A stretch of 64,000 nucleotides of DNA from Rhizobiales bacterium 65-79 (GCA_001896885.1 MKRJ01000017.1:1-64000); one strand, 5' to 3'; shown: positions 21,285 through 30,343, counted from the stretch's first letter. Notes: generated from the letters alone by a model not told the origin. Translations and numbers: made by a program.

Positions 21285-22007
21285 GTGGCTAGGGTTGCGA
21301 GCCTCAACTCGGGCAGGTTAGCTCGCGACGATCAGCAACATCCTCCGGAGGAATGCGATCCCGAGCAACTGCTTGATTCGATTGCGCTACGCTATGGAAG
21401 AGTGGTTGAAATCCTGGAGCAAATGGGTTTTCGGGGCCAGGCGAGCCATTCCACATTCAACGAATACATCAAATCGCTTCGCAAGCTCGGAATTCCGGTT
21501 TTCGGCCAGAAAGCGACGCGTCGCGGGCGCGTCATCATGTACTCGTTCGAGAACACGATGGATCTGGTTCTGGCCCTGTTGCTCAGAGTGTACGGCACCG
21601 TCCCCGACCCGGTCCTCAAGGGGTTCCTCGCCGCACGGCGGACACTGCATCCCATCTATAGAAGGGCCTATGCGGAGCGCCGCTCCGGACTAGGCAAACC
21701 AATTCGCCTCGCTCTTGGATCCGGAACGATCGAGGTCGCAGGCGTCTTCCTTGACCTGCGGCTGGTCTACGCAGGCGGGCGTCTGCTCAGTTTTGGTCCT
21801 CCGGAAGCGATTTCCCCGGGGCAAGCTCTCGCGCGATATGCTGCATCCGAGGTCGCTACCGCGGTTTTCATGCCGATCCGGCTTTCGCCCCTTTGTGAGG
21901 AGGTCGCGCATCTCGCACTGGCGGAAGATGCAGTTCCCGAGTCGACCTACGATGACCGTCCCATGGATGCCGGCCGTTCGGGAACAGCTCGTTGTTCGCC
22001 TCGATAG
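21285..22007 (+). CDS. unknown MerR-like helical family, tandem copy 1
   Basis: This 240-residue protein starts at GTG 21285 with GAGGGTAAGG before it. It is clearly paralogous to the next gene. Both contain MGFRG..S..TF..YIKSLRKLG(I/V)PV, then YS(F/Y)EN..DL.LAL.LRVY..(V/I)PD.VL, then a C-terminal beta-rich half with GS.T..V.GV(F/Y)LDL.L. The first two blocks resemble the helix-turn-helix and following helices of MerR regulators, so a DNA- or RNA-binding role is possible. I do not recognise the family by name. It is the only tandem duplication behind riboswitch 2. Confidence 0.75.
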   Translation: MARVASLNSGRLARDDQQHPPEECDPEQLLDSIALRYGRVVEILEQMGFRGQASHSTFNEYIKSLRKLGIPVFGQKATRRGRVIMYSFENTMDLVLALLLRVYGTVPDPVLKGFLAARRTLHPIYRRAYAERRSGLGKPIRLALGSGTIEVAGVFLDLRLVYAGGRLLSFGPPEAISPGQALARYAASEVATAVFMPIRLSPLCEEVAHLALAEDAVPESTYDDRPMDAGRSGTARCSPR

Positions 22008-22016
22008 GAGGTTGCC

Positions 22017-22682
22017 ATGCCCTCAAATGCCTCGAAAAAAGAGAAAGAGACGGCGCAAACCACGGGGCATGAGAATATTTCCGCCATTAAAATCCAGCAC
22101 CGGGGCCTGATGACCCTATTGTCCGATATGGGATTTCGCGGAAACGCAAGCGAGAAGACCTTTCACGATTACATCAAGTCGCTACGCAAGCTGGGCGTGC
22201 CGGTCTCTTCGGCGGAAGCCCCGCGGAATGGTCATATGATCGTCTATTCCTACGAGAACGTAGTCGATCTGGCGCTGGCGTTATCGCTCCGCGTCTATCA
22301 TGTTATCCCGGACACGGTCCTTCGCGAGCTTGTCCATGCGCGACCGGTGCTGCATCGATTGTACCGGCAGGCCTATCATGAACGATCGACAGGTCTCGGC
22401 TCCCCCGTTCGAGTCGGCTCCGGAAGCGCGACCGTCGTGGTACAAGGCGTGTATCTGGATCTAAAGCTGGATCATGTAGCCGGCAGGCTTGTCAGCTTCG
22501 GACCACCTACGGTCTTGACGCCTTTGGAGGCCGTCCGGACGCTGACCGATGCGAATATCGCCTCGCGCGCATTCCGGCCGTTTCCCCTTTCCACCCTGTG
22601 CGAGCAGATCGTCAGCCGTTCCAGACAGGCGATGTCGGCGGATGTGGGCGAAGAGATTAGGCCAGCCAGGGAGAGCCATTGA
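22017..22682 (+). CDS. unknown MerR-like helical family, tandem copy 2
   Basis: The 221-residue paralogue of the preceding gene, beginning nine bases after it with a strong GGAGG ribosome site. Its N-terminal 30 residues are Lys/Thr-rich and unrelated to copy 1; similarity begins at the GLMTLLSDMGFRG segment (about residue 30) and runs to about 205. The stop codon overlaps the -35 box of the promoter for riboswitch 3. A tandem pair implies a heterodimer or a recent duplication with retained function. Confidence 0.75.
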   Translation: MPSNASKKEKETAQTTGHENISAIKIQHRGLMTLLSDMGFRGNASEKTFHDYIKSLRKLGVPVSSAEAPRNGHMIVYSYENVVDLALALSLRVYHVIPDTVLRELVHARPVLHRLYRQAYHERSTGLGSPVRVGSGSATVVVQGVYLDLKLDHVAGRLVSFGPPTVLTPLEAVRTLTDANIASRAFRPFPLSTLCEQIVSRSRQAMSADVGEEIRPARESH

Positions 22683-22707
22683 CCTAAGCGCTCCCGTTCT
22701 CTAAATT
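22679..22707 (+). promoter_or_regulatory. sigma70-type promoter of fluoride riboswitch 3
   Basis: -35 TTGACC, which includes the stop codon of the preceding gene; 17-base spacer; -10 TAAATT; seven bases before the aptamer. Confidence 0.7.
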
Positions 22708-22714
22708 CCCGTGC

Positions 22715-22788
22715 GGTGATGGAGTTCACCATGTAACCGCCCCCAGGGCTGATGACTCCTCTGTTGCTGGAAAGCAAGGAGAGGAGTC
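22715..22788 (+). promoter_or_regulatory. fluoride riboswitch 3, Ehr/crcB operon
   Basis: GGTGATGGAGTTCACC, AACCGCC and GGCTGATGACTCCT are all canonical. GACTCCTCT (22754-22762) is the exact reverse complement of AGAGGAGTC (22780-22788), which contains the ribosome site and abuts the ATG at 22789. This nine-base perfect pairing makes the translational OFF state very clear. Confidence 0.95.
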
Positions 22789-22875
22789 ATGGAAGTACCC
22801 CCCGAAGATCATCGCTGGCTCAAATTCCGCCTCGGCGGCCGCTCACGCCTTGTTCCGGCGGAGGCGGCGGCATGA
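22789..22875 (+). CDS. 28-residue leader ORF coupled to the Ehr operon
   Basis: ATG at 22789 directly follows the ribosome site sequestered by riboswitch 3. The frame encodes a short polar peptide starting MEVPPEDHRWLKFRLGG and stops at 22875, overlapping the start of the next gene (ATG 22872) as ATGA. The next gene itself has GGAGGCGGCGGC upstream. Translation of the leader is therefore the fluoride-gated event, and the membrane complex is probably expressed by coupling. Confidence 0.75.
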   Translation: MEVPPEDHRWLKFRLGGRSRLVPAEAAA

Positions 22876-23819
22876 TCCTTCGCGACATCCTGCTGCAGAT
22901 CGGGCAGATCCTGGCGGTGATCGTCTTCGCACCGCTGCTGCAGGGCTTCATCCACTGGGCGGAGGAGCGCGTGCAGCGCTCGCAGGGCCCGAGCATCTTC
23001 CAGCCCTACCGCGACCTCCGGAAACTCTTCCGCAAGCAGATCGTCGTGCCGGAGACGGCGTCCTGGATATTCTGGATCACGCCCGTCGTCGCCTTCACCT
23101 GCATGCTGACCGTGCCGATCCTGATCCCGGTGCTGACCAACTATCCGCTGCCCTATTCCGATATGGGCGACATCCTCGGCGGCGGCCTCATCCTTACGCT
23201 TGGCTCGTTCATGATCGTGCTGGCCGGGCTGGACAGCGGCAGCGCCTATGGCGGCATCGGGTCGAGCCGCGCGGTCATGCTCGGCATCCTCGCCGAACCG
23301 ACGCTGATCCTCGTCTTCGTCGGCATCACGCTGCTCGCCAAGTCGATGATCCCTTTCGTCGTCAACCACCTCCTCGTCGACAATCCGGCGATCTACTGGA
23401 GCCCGGCGCATCTTTTCCTCGTCGCAGCCTTCTTCGTGCTCCTGCTCGTCGAGACGGACCGGCTGCCGATCCATTCGAGCACGCATATCGAGGTCTACAT
23501 GATCGAGGAGGCCCGGATCCTCGAATATTCCGGGCCGCTCCTGGCGCTCATCAAATGGGCCTCGATGATGAAGCAGTTCATCCTCTACACGATCTTCTGC
23601 AACGTGCTCATCCTGCCCTGGGGTCTGTCGGCCGAGGGAACCGCTATCGGCGCGCTGGGCGGGCTCGCCGGCATCCTCCTGAAATTCCTGCTGGTAGCGC
23701 TCGCCGTCATCGTGGTCGAGACCATCCAGGCGCGGCTGCGCTTCTACCGCTATCAGGAGCCGCTTGCCGCTTCTTTCCTGCTTTCCGTCGTCGCCATCAT
23801 CAGCACGCAACTGGGATAG
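22872..23819 (+). CDS. Ehr/hydrogenase-4 membrane subunit (HyfC/NuoH-like)
   Basis: The 315-residue protein has about eight membrane spans and the NuoH/HyfC segment SIFQPYRDLRKLFRK near residue 42, as well as an acidic loop (STHIEVYMIEEARILEYSG) near residue 205. That loop is the quinone/ion-channel connection in complex I relatives. In the membrane module it links the soluble Fe-S arm to the antiporter-like subunits. First of six consecutive genes of one complex. Confidence 0.9.
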   Translation: MILRDILLQIGQILAVIVFAPLLQGFIHWAEERVQRSQGPSIFQPYRDLRKLFRKQIVVPETASWIFWITPVVAFTCMLTVPILIPVLTNYPLPYSDMGDILGGGLILTLGSFMIVLAGLDSGSAYGGIGSSRAVMLGILAEPTLILVFVGITLLAKSMIPFVVNHLLVDNPAIYWSPAHLFLVAAFFVLLLVETDRLPIHSSTHIEVYMIEEARILEYSGPLLALIKWASMMKQFILYTIFCNVLILPWGLSAEGTAIGALGGLAGILLKFLLVALAVIVVETIQARLRFYRYQEPLAASFLLSVVAIISTQLG

Positions 23820-23824
23820 GCACC

Positions 23825-24505
23825 ATGGTCTTCACGCATCTCGACCCGCTGGCGGCCTCCATCTTCAGCCTGATGGCGATCGTCAGCCTGCTGTTCGCCT
23901 TCATCATGCTCGGCTCGCGTTGGCTCGACAATTATCTCTACGCCTTCGCCGCGGAATCCTGGGTGATCGCCGGGCTTTCGGCCTCGGTCGGGTACTATGC
24001 CGGCTATCCGGAACTCTACCTGGTCGCGATCCTGACCGGGCTCTTTCGCGGCCTGTTGCTGCCCTACCTGCTCTGGCGGATCATCAAGCGGCTCGACGTG
24101 AACCGGGAACTGCACGAAATCCTGCGCCCGAGCTCGGCGCTGGTCGTCGGCGCGCTGGCCGTGGTCTTCGCGCTGGTCGTCGCCTACCGGATCGGCAGCG
24201 AGCTCGGCCTCGCCGGAACGGTCGCCGTCCTCGCCTTGACGGTCATGCTGTCGATGAAGCTGATCGGCTTCCTCATGCTGACCGTGCGCCACGAGGCGAT
24301 CAGCCACATCCTCGGGCTTCTGGTGCTGGAGAACGGCATCTTCCTCGGCGCCCAGATCCTCGTGCCGGGCATGCCGCTCCTGATCGAGCTGGTCATCCTG
24401 TTCGACCTCCTGATCGTCGTCGCCTGCTTCGGCGTGCTCGTCCGCTACCTCATCAGCCAGGTCGGCAGCACGTCGAGCCTCCAACTCAAGCGGCTGGTGG
24501 GGTGA
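23825..24505 (+). CDS. Ehr/hydrogenase-4 membrane subunit (HyfE/NuoK-like)
   Basis: A 226-residue protein with about seven membrane spans, similar to HyfE, whose C-terminal half corresponds to NuoK. It is placed five bases after the HyfC-like gene and two before the HyfF-like gene. It should lie between the NuoH-like and antiporter-like subunits in the membrane arm. Confidence 0.85.
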   Translation: MVFTHLDPLAASIFSLMAIVSLLFAFIMLGSRWLDNYLYAFAAESWVIAGLSASVGYYAGYPELYLVAILTGLFRGLLLPYLLWRIIKRLDVNRELHEILRPSSALVVGALAVVFALVVAYRIGSELGLAGTVAVLALTVMLSMKLIGFLMLTVRHEAISHILGLLVLENGIFLGAQILVPGMPLLIELVILFDLLIVVACFGVLVRYLISQVGSTSSLQLKRLVG

Positions 24506-24507
24506 GC

Positions 24508-25977
24508 ATGACAGGCCTTCTCCTGATCGTCCTCGTCGTCGCTCCCGCCCTTGCCGCCTTCGGCTCGCTTGTCGGGCGGAACGCGCGGTTCGCCGAGGGC
24601 GTCAACCTCGCGGCCGGCGTCGTCTCCTTCGCGGCATCGGTCTGGCTCGTCGTCCGGGCCGCCGGCGCTCAGGCGCATACATGGTGGGCCAGCTACATCC
24701 TGCTCGATGTCACCGGCGCCTGGGTCATCCTGTGCGGAGCCGTGGTCTACCTCCTCGCCTCGATCTACGCCGTCGGCTACATGCGGCTTCTCGGCGAGGA
24801 GGAAAGGCTGCCGCGCTTCTACGCGCTTTTCGCGGCCTTCGCCCTAACGATCTTCGTCGGGCCGCTCATGAACAACGCCGGCCTCTACTGGATCGCCATC
24901 GAGCTGACGACACTCGTCAGTACCTTCCTCGTCGCCTTCGAGCGCGAAGCCGGAAGCATGGAGGCGGCGTGGAAATACATCATCGTCGTCTCGGCCGGCA
25001 TTTCCGTCGCGCTTCTCGGAACGGTGATCCTCTATTGGGGCGGCAGCCTCGTGCTGGGACCGACCTATGACCTGACATGGGAGACACTGCGTAGAGCCGC
25101 GCCGAGGATCAATCCGGCGATCCTGACGCTCGCCTTCCTGCTGGTGCTGGTCGGCTACGGCACCAAGGTCGGGCTGGCGCCGATGCACACCTGGCTGCCC
25201 GACGCGCATTCGGAAAGCCCCGCTCCGGTCTCGGCGATGCTGTCGGGCGCGCTCCTCAACGCGGCGATGCTCGGCATCGTCCGCTATCTGTCCATCGTGG
25301 ACGCCGCGAATGTGGGCGGCCTGCCGCGCGGCGCCTTCATCGGGCTCGGCCTCTTCTCCGTCTTCGTCGGCGCCTTCTTCATCGTGCGCCAACGCGGGGT
25401 GAAGCGCCTGATGGCCTATTCGAGCGTCGAGCATATGGGGATCATGGCGCTCGGCTTCGGCTTCGGCGGGCCGCTCGGCGTGGCGGGCGCGCTCTACCAC
25501 ATGCTCAACCACTCGCTGAACAAGTCGCTGATGTTCTTCGGCGCCGGCAATGCGATGCGTGCCTACCGAACGAAGAGGATCACCGCCATCACGGACGTCA
25601 TGGACCGCTTCCCGGCGCAAGGAGGGCTCTGGCTTGCCGGCGCGGCGGCGATCACAGGCGCGCCGCCCTTCGGACTCTTCCTCAGCGAACTGATGATCCT
25701 CCGCGCCGGATTCCATGGACATTACGACTGGATCGTCTACGCGATGGCCGTCCTGCTGATCGTCATTTTCATCGGCTTCCTCAATCATTTCCGCGTCATG
25801 TATTTCGAGGAGCCCCAGGGCGGCGGGAGGCGGACGGAGGCGGCGCCGAGCGCATGGTGCGTGGCGCCGATGTGGCTCGCTTTCCTGCCGCTCCTCGCCT
25901 TCGGCGTCTGGTGGCCCGCAAGCTTCACCTCCTATTTCTCCCTGGTCTCGCAGGCCCTCTCGGGGATGCGGCCATGA
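24508..25977 (+). CDS. Ehr/hydrogenase-4 antiporter-like subunit (HyfF-like)
   Basis: The 489-residue protein is of the Mrp/NuoLMN type, with the channel Lys/Glu residues expected for that family in AWKYIIVVSAGIS (about residue 152), LAPMHTWLPDAHSE (about 225) and HMLNHSLNKSL (about 330). It belongs to the ion-translocating membrane arm. ATGA overlap with the next gene. Confidence 0.9.
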   Translation: MTGLLLIVLVVAPALAAFGSLVGRNARFAEGVNLAAGVVSFAASVWLVVRAAGAQAHTWWASYILLDVTGAWVILCGAVVYLLASIYAVGYMRLLGEEERLPRFYALFAAFALTIFVGPLMNNAGLYWIAIELTTLVSTFLVAFEREAGSMEAAWKYIIVVSAGISVALLGTVILYWGGSLVLGPTYDLTWETLRRAAPRINPAILTLAFLLVLVGYGTKVGLAPMHTWLPDAHSESPAPVSAMLSGALLNAAMLGIVRYLSIVDAANVGGLPRGAFIGLGLFSVFVGAFFIVRQRGVKRLMAYSSVEHMGIMALGFGFGGPLGVAGALYHMLNHSLNKSLMFFGAGNAMRAYRTKRITAITDVMDRFPAQGGLWLAGAAAITGAPPFGLFLSELMILRAGFHGHYDWIVYAMAVLLIVIFIGFLNHFRVMYFEEPQGGGRRTEAAPSAWCVAPMWLAFLPLLAFGVWWPASFTSYFSLVSQALSGMRP

Positions 25978-27518
25978 ACGACGAGGCCGCTCCCGATCGC
26001 CTCGCTGCCATGCCGCGCGCCGTGCGGCCATTCGCCGTGCCGGAAAGGCGGATGAAGGCGGCAGACCTTCCGGAGGCGGCGCAAGGGCTGCTCGACCGGG
26101 GCGGCCGCATGCAGATGGTCTATGCGTGGTGCCCCAAGCCGGAAAAGATCGAGCTGCGCTATCTCGTCGGGCACGAGAAACCGAAATCGTTCGAGGTATG
26201 GATCTGCGAACCCGGCAGGCAGAAGGTGCCCAGCCTCGCGGAGATCTGGCCACTCATCGGCTGGTACGAGCGCGAGGTGACCGATCTCTTCGGGCTGGAA
26301 TTCGCCGGCCATCCAGAACCGAGGCGGCTCGTCCTGCACGAAGGCGCCGCGGTCATCCGGCCGCCCTTCTTGCCAGGCGGTGGAGAAGAGCCGGTCACCG
26401 TCTCCGGCGAACGGCGCGTCGTGCCGGCCGTCGGAGGAGACCGCGAGGACGTCCAGCTTCTCCCGTTCGGGCCGGTACGCGCAGATGTGATGGAATCGGC
26501 GGAATTCCTCTTCTTCTATCTCGGCGAGCACATCCTGCACTACCATCCGCAGCTCTTCTTCAAGCATCGCGGCATGGAGAAGCGCTTCGAAGGGCTCGCG
26601 CCCGGGAAGGGCGTCATCATGGCGGAGCGCGTTTCCGGCGTCGGCAGCGTCGCGCATGCGCTGGCCTACTGCCAGGCGGTGGAAGCGGCGGCCGGCTGCA
26701 CGGTGCCGAAGCGCGCCGCATGGCTGCGCGTCCTGCTGGCCGAGATGGAACGGCTCTACAACCACCTGCATTACCTCGGCCATCTCGCCGACACGACGAC
26801 GCTCAAGGTCGGGAACGCCGAAGGCAAGCTGCTCGAGGAGCGCGTCAAGCAGATCAACGCCGAACTGACCGGCAGCCGCTTCCTGCGCAGCGTGCTTAAG
26901 CCGGGCGGGTTGCGCCGGGATCTCTTCCCGAAAGGCTGGCTGGCCGAGAAGATCGAGGACGTGCGCGCCGAAGCGGTGCGCTATACGCAGCTTCTCGAAG
27001 ACACGGACAGTTTCCTCGACCGCATCATCACGACCGGCGCGCTCAACGCCAAGGTCGCCTTCGACCAGGGCGCCACCGGCCCCATCGACCGTGCCTCGGG
27101 CGTCGATCGTGATCTGAGGCGCGATTATCCCTACGCCGCCTACGCCGACCTGCCGCTGACCGTCCCGGTGGAAAAGGCGGGCGATGCCTATGCGCGCTTC
27201 AGGGTGCGTGCGGCCGAGATCGACGCCAGCCTGGTGCTGATCCAGCGCGTCCTGCTCCTGCTGCCGGAAGGCGAGGTGGAAACGGAATGCGCACCCGACT
27301 CCGGATCGCACGGGCTCGGCTGGGCCGAATCGCCGCGCGGTACGCTTTTCTATGCCGTCCATGTCGGCGCCGACGGCGGGCTGGCGCGCGTCAAGATCAA
27401 GTCCCCCTCCTTCTCCAACTGGCGGGTATTTCCCTACACCGTGCAGGATTCGAACATGATGGACTACGCGATCAACGAGGCGAGCTTCGGCCTCACCATC
27501 GCCGGCTGCGACAGGTAG
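25974..27518 (+). CDS. Ehr large subunit, NuoCD/HyfG-like, lacking NiFe ligands
   Basis: The 514-residue protein fuses a NuoC-like domain (about 30-130, with WYEREVTDLFG) to a NuoD/hydrogenase-large domain. In true NiFe hydrogenases the N-terminal motif is RxCGxC and the C-terminal one DPCxxC. Here the first reads R219-V-S221-G-V-G224, with both Cys replaced, and the C-terminus ends TIAGCDR with only one Cys and no DPC. It therefore cannot assemble a NiFe centre. This places the complex among the energy-converting hydrogenase-related (Ehr) complexes, whose reaction is unknown. Confidence 0.88.
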   Translation: MNDEAAPDRLAAMPRAVRPFAVPERRMKAADLPEAAQGLLDRGGRMQMVYAWCPKPEKIELRYLVGHEKPKSFEVWICEPGRQKVPSLAEIWPLIGWYEREVTDLFGLEFAGHPEPRRLVLHEGAAVIRPPFLPGGGEEPVTVSGERRVVPAVGGDREDVQLLPFGPVRADVMESAEFLFFYLGEHILHYHPQLFFKHRGMEKRFEGLAPGKGVIMAERVSGVGSVAHALAYCQAVEAAAGCTVPKRAAWLRVLLAEMERLYNHLHYLGHLADTTTLKVGNAEGKLLEERVKQINAELTGSRFLRSVLKPGGLRRDLFPKGWLAEKIEDVRAEAVRYTQLLEDTDSFLDRIITTGALNAKVAFDQGATGPIDRASGVDRDLRRDYPYAAYADLPLTVPVEKAGDAYARFRVRAAEIDASLVLIQRVLLLLPEGEVETECAPDSGSHGLGWAESPRGTLFYAVHVGADGGLARVKIKSPSFSNWRVFPYTVQDSNMMDYAINEASFGLTIAGCDR

Positions 27519-27527
27519 GAGACGGGG

Positions 27528-28340
27528 ATGGCGCTCTGGACCCTGTTCGGGCTGAAACGCGGCAAGGCGACGACGCCATGGCCCGGCACGGAAACCGGCG
27601 ACGGGCAGGACGGGTTGCTCGGCATGCCGCGCTATCATCCCGAGCTTTGCCGGGCAGACTGCAGCGCCTGCGCGGATGCTTGCCCGACCCAGGCGATCAC
27701 GATGCGTCCGGAGGACGAGCGACATAATGGCGACGGCATGCTGGCGGTGGATTACGGCCGCTGCATCGTCTGCCAGCTCTGCACCGAGGCCTGTCCGACC
27801 GGAGCGATGGCGCCTTCCTCCGACTGGGCCTTCGGCGTCGCCCGCCGCGAGGATCTGGTCTGGTCGAGGGACAGCGACCCTCTTCCCGAAATCCCCGAAA
27901 GACCAGGCTTCAGGCGCAGCCTCCATATCCGCCATGTCGACGCGGGCTCCTGCAACGGTTGCGAGTCAGAACTGCAGGCCCTCAACAACCCGTTCTACAA
28001 CATGCACCGGCTCGGTATCTTCTTCACGCCCTCGCCTCGCTTCGCCGACCTCCTGCTGGTGACCGGGCCCGTCACCAACGCCATGCTGGAGCCGCTCCTT
28101 GCAACCTACGAGGCGATGCCGGAGCCGCGCTGGGTCATGGCGACCGGCACATGCGCGGTATCCGGCGGTATCGCCGAAGGGGGCTATGCCAGCGGGCACG
28201 GGCTTGAAGGCATCCTGCCCGTCGATCTCTGGCTCCCCGGCTGCCCGCCCAACCCGGCCGCGCTGATCGAGGCCTTCCTGATGTTCCTGAACCGCAAGGC
28301 GCAGCGGGTCACGGGAGGGAGGATGAGACATGGCGATTGA
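27528..28340 (+). CDS. Ehr Fe-S subunit: fused two-cluster ferredoxin and NuoB/HyfI-like domain
   Basis: The 270-residue protein starts with a ferredoxin-like module (two CxxCxxxCP-type groups, at about residues 41-54 and 82-92). It ends in a NuoB/HyfI-like domain with the proximal-cluster Cys in GSCNGCE (near 140), GTCAVS (near 207) and GCPPNP (near 237). In E. coli hydrogenase 4 these are separate proteins, HyfH and HyfI, so this is a gene fusion. The Fe-S relay is intact, unlike the NiFe site of the partner. Confidence 0.88.
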   Translation: MALWTLFGLKRGKATTPWPGTETGDGQDGLLGMPRYHPELCRADCSACADACPTQAITMRPEDERHNGDGMLAVDYGRCIVCQLCTEACPTGAMAPSSDWAFGVARREDLVWSRDSDPLPEIPERPGFRRSLHIRHVDAGSCNGCESELQALNNPFYNMHRLGIFFTPSPRFADLLLVTGPVTNAMLEPLLATYEAMPEPRWVMATGTCAVSGGIAEGGYASGHGLEGILPVDLWLPGCPPNPAALIEAFLMFLNRKAQRVTGGRMRHGD

Positions 28341-30324
28341 GCTTCTTGTCGCCGCCGCGCTCCTCTGGGTAGCCGCAGCGATCATCGCGCTCCTCGGCGT
28401 CGGCAGGCTTCTCGCGCGGGCGCTGCTCGCGCTCGGCGGGCTCGCCGCCATCGCAGCCGCCTTGGTCGCCCTGCCGCAGGGGACGGCGGCCGCCACGCTG
28501 CCGAATTCGCTCGGCGGCGATCCGGTCGTCTTCGCGCTTTCTCCCGACGCGCTCTGGCTTATGGGCTTCGGCCTCGCGCCGGCCGTTCTCGCCACGGCGC
28601 TCTCCACACCTTCCGAAAAGGGTGAATATGGCTGGCTGTTCGGAGCGGCGGCGAGCCTGATCGGTGCGCTCGGCGTCTTCGGCCTCCAGGACGGCGCGGC
28701 ATTCCTCATTGCCTGGGAGATCATGAGTTTCGGCGGCGCCGTCATGATCCTGAGCGAAAGGCTGTCAGATGCGCGGGGGCGCTCGGTCCTGTTCATGCTC
28801 GGGCTGCTCGAAATCGGCGCGGTGGCGCTGCTGATCGGCGTGCTTCTCCTCGCCGTTCCCGGCGCGAGCCTTTCCTTCGCCACCTTCGCCCACGCCGCCG
28901 CTAGCCTCGGCGGCGGCTGGCAGGCTTTCATCGGCCTCCTGTTCCTCATCGGCTTCGGCGCCAAGCTCGGCATCCTGCCATTCTACGAATGGTTTCCGGC
29001 CGCCTACGGTTCCGGGAGCGGCGCCTCGGGCGCCATCCTCTCCGGCGTGGTTCTCAATGCCGCCTTCTACGGCCTCTCCCGCGTCCTTACCGTCTGGCTC
29101 CCCGTATCGGTGCCCGCCATCGGCATCGTCGTCGTGGCGGCAGGGACGCTGAGCGCCGTCCTCGCCATCCTCTACGCCTTCCAGCAGGAGGACTGGCGCT
29201 CGCTCCTCAGCTTCTCTTCCGCCGAAAACGCCTCAATCGCGGTGGCGACGCTCGGCGCGGCCGTGATGTTCCGCGCCGACGGCCAGATGCAGCTTGCCGG
29301 CCTCGCCTGGACGGTGGCGCTCCTGCACCTTGCCGGCCATTCGCTCGCCAAGGGCACGCTGTTCCTCACCGCCGACGGCATGTTCCGAGCGGCCGGCAGC
29401 TACGGCATCGGCCACACCAACCTCCTGGCCCGCAGCGCCTGGCCCTTCGGGCTCGGCGCGCTCTTCGCCGCCATGAGCCTCGCCGCCATGCCGCCGCAAG
29501 CGGGTTTCGTCAGCGAGTGGTACGTCTTCCAGACGATCTTCCAGGGATTCCACCTTTCCACGCTCGGCGACCGCCTCACGCTCGCCATCGCCGGCGCGGG
29601 ACTGGCGCTGACCGCGGCGGTGGCATTCGCCACCTTCGTCAAGGTTTTCGGTATCGGCCTGCTCGGCCGCACCACGCACCCCGTCTTGCCCGCCTCGCCG
29701 GGAAGCGTAGCGGCGGTTGCGCTGCTCGGGCTCGGCGTCATCGTCCTTGCGGCCGGGCTGCCCGCATGGCTGCGGGCGCTCTCGCCCGCCTCGGCGGACC
29801 TGTTCGGGAAGGCCGCGCCGCTCGACATGCATGTCGGCTGGGTGCTGGTGCCGGGGACCGGCGCACCGATCGCGCCCGACAGGAGCTTCGCCTTCATCTC
29901 GCCCAGCCTGCTCGTGATCGCCATGCCGCTGCTCGCACTGATCCCGATCGCCTTCCTGCTGGCGACACGGCGTTTCCCGGTGCGCCGCGCGGCGGTATGG
30001 TACGGCGGCCTGCCGCAGGACCCGGAGCGGGCCTCGACCACCGGCCTCACCTTCTCCAACGCGCTGAGGACCTTCTACGCCTTCATCTACCGTCCGACTT
30101 TGACGACGACCCGTGAGACGAACGGCCAGCCTTATTTCATCCGGCGGCTCGTCTTCATGCATGACGTGGCGCCGATCTTCGGCCCGTATCTCTTTTCGCC
30201 GCTGGTGCGCTTCGTCCGCTTCGTTGCCGAGAAGATGAGCCGTATCCAGTCCGGCCAGCTCAATTTCTATCTCGCCTTGATTGGCGCCCTGCTGGTGGTG
30301 ATCCTGGCACTCGCCCTGTTTTAG
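28330..30324 (+). CDS. Ehr/hydrogenase-4 large antiporter-like subunit (HyfB-like)
   Basis: The 664-residue protein is a second Mrp/NuoL-type subunit with about fourteen or more spans and a C-terminal extension including a final helix. Motifs include AWEIMSFGG (about residue 128), LGILPFYEWFPAAYGSGSG (about 215) and HLAGHSLAKGTLF (about 337). It overlaps the preceding gene by 11 bases. Two antiporter-like subunits in one complex imply ion pumping or ion-driven electron transfer. Confidence 0.9.
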   Translation: MAIELLVAAALLWVAAAIIALLGVGRLLARALLALGGLAAIAAALVALPQGTAAATLPNSLGGDPVVFALSPDALWLMGFGLAPAVLATALSTPSEKGEYGWLFGAAASLIGALGVFGLQDGAAFLIAWEIMSFGGAVMILSERLSDARGRSVLFMLGLLEIGAVALLIGVLLLAVPGASLSFATFAHAAASLGGGWQAFIGLLFLIGFGAKLGILPFYEWFPAAYGSGSGASGAILSGVVLNAAFYGLSRVLTVWLPVSVPAIGIVVVAAGTLSAVLAILYAFQQEDWRSLLSFSSAENASIAVATLGAAVMFRADGQMQLAGLAWTVALLHLAGHSLAKGTLFLTADGMFRAAGSYGIGHTNLLARSAWPFGLGALFAAMSLAAMPPQAGFVSEWYVFQTIFQGFHLSTLGDRLTLAIAGAGLALTAAVAFATFVKVFGIGLLGRTTHPVLPASPGSVAAVALLGLGVIVLAAGLPAWLRALSPASADLFGKAAPLDMHVGWVLVPGTGAPIAPDRSFAFISPSLLVIAMPLLALIPIAFLLATRRFPVRRAAVWYGGLPQDPERASTTGLTFSNALRTFYAFIYRPTLTTTRETNGQPYFIRRLVFMHDVAPIFGPYLFSPLVRFVRFVAEKMSRIQSGQLNFYLALIGALLVVILALALF

Positions 30325-30343
30325 AAGATGACGAAAGGCAATC

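Noticed and set aside
22850-24505. A long frame running through the HyfC-like gene into the HyfE-like gene
   Set aside because: Its first two thirds are out of frame with the HyfC-like protein; only the part from 23825 encodes the HyfE-like subunit.
25974-27518. Annotation as a NiFe hydrogenase or formate hydrogenlyase large subunit
   Set aside because: The RxCGxC and DPCxxC ligands are absent, so hydrogenase activity is not supported despite overall similarity.
25932-27935. Long minus-strand open frame opposite the Ehr large subunit
   Set aside because: Shadow of a well-supported gene in high-GC DNA; no start site or domain of its own.
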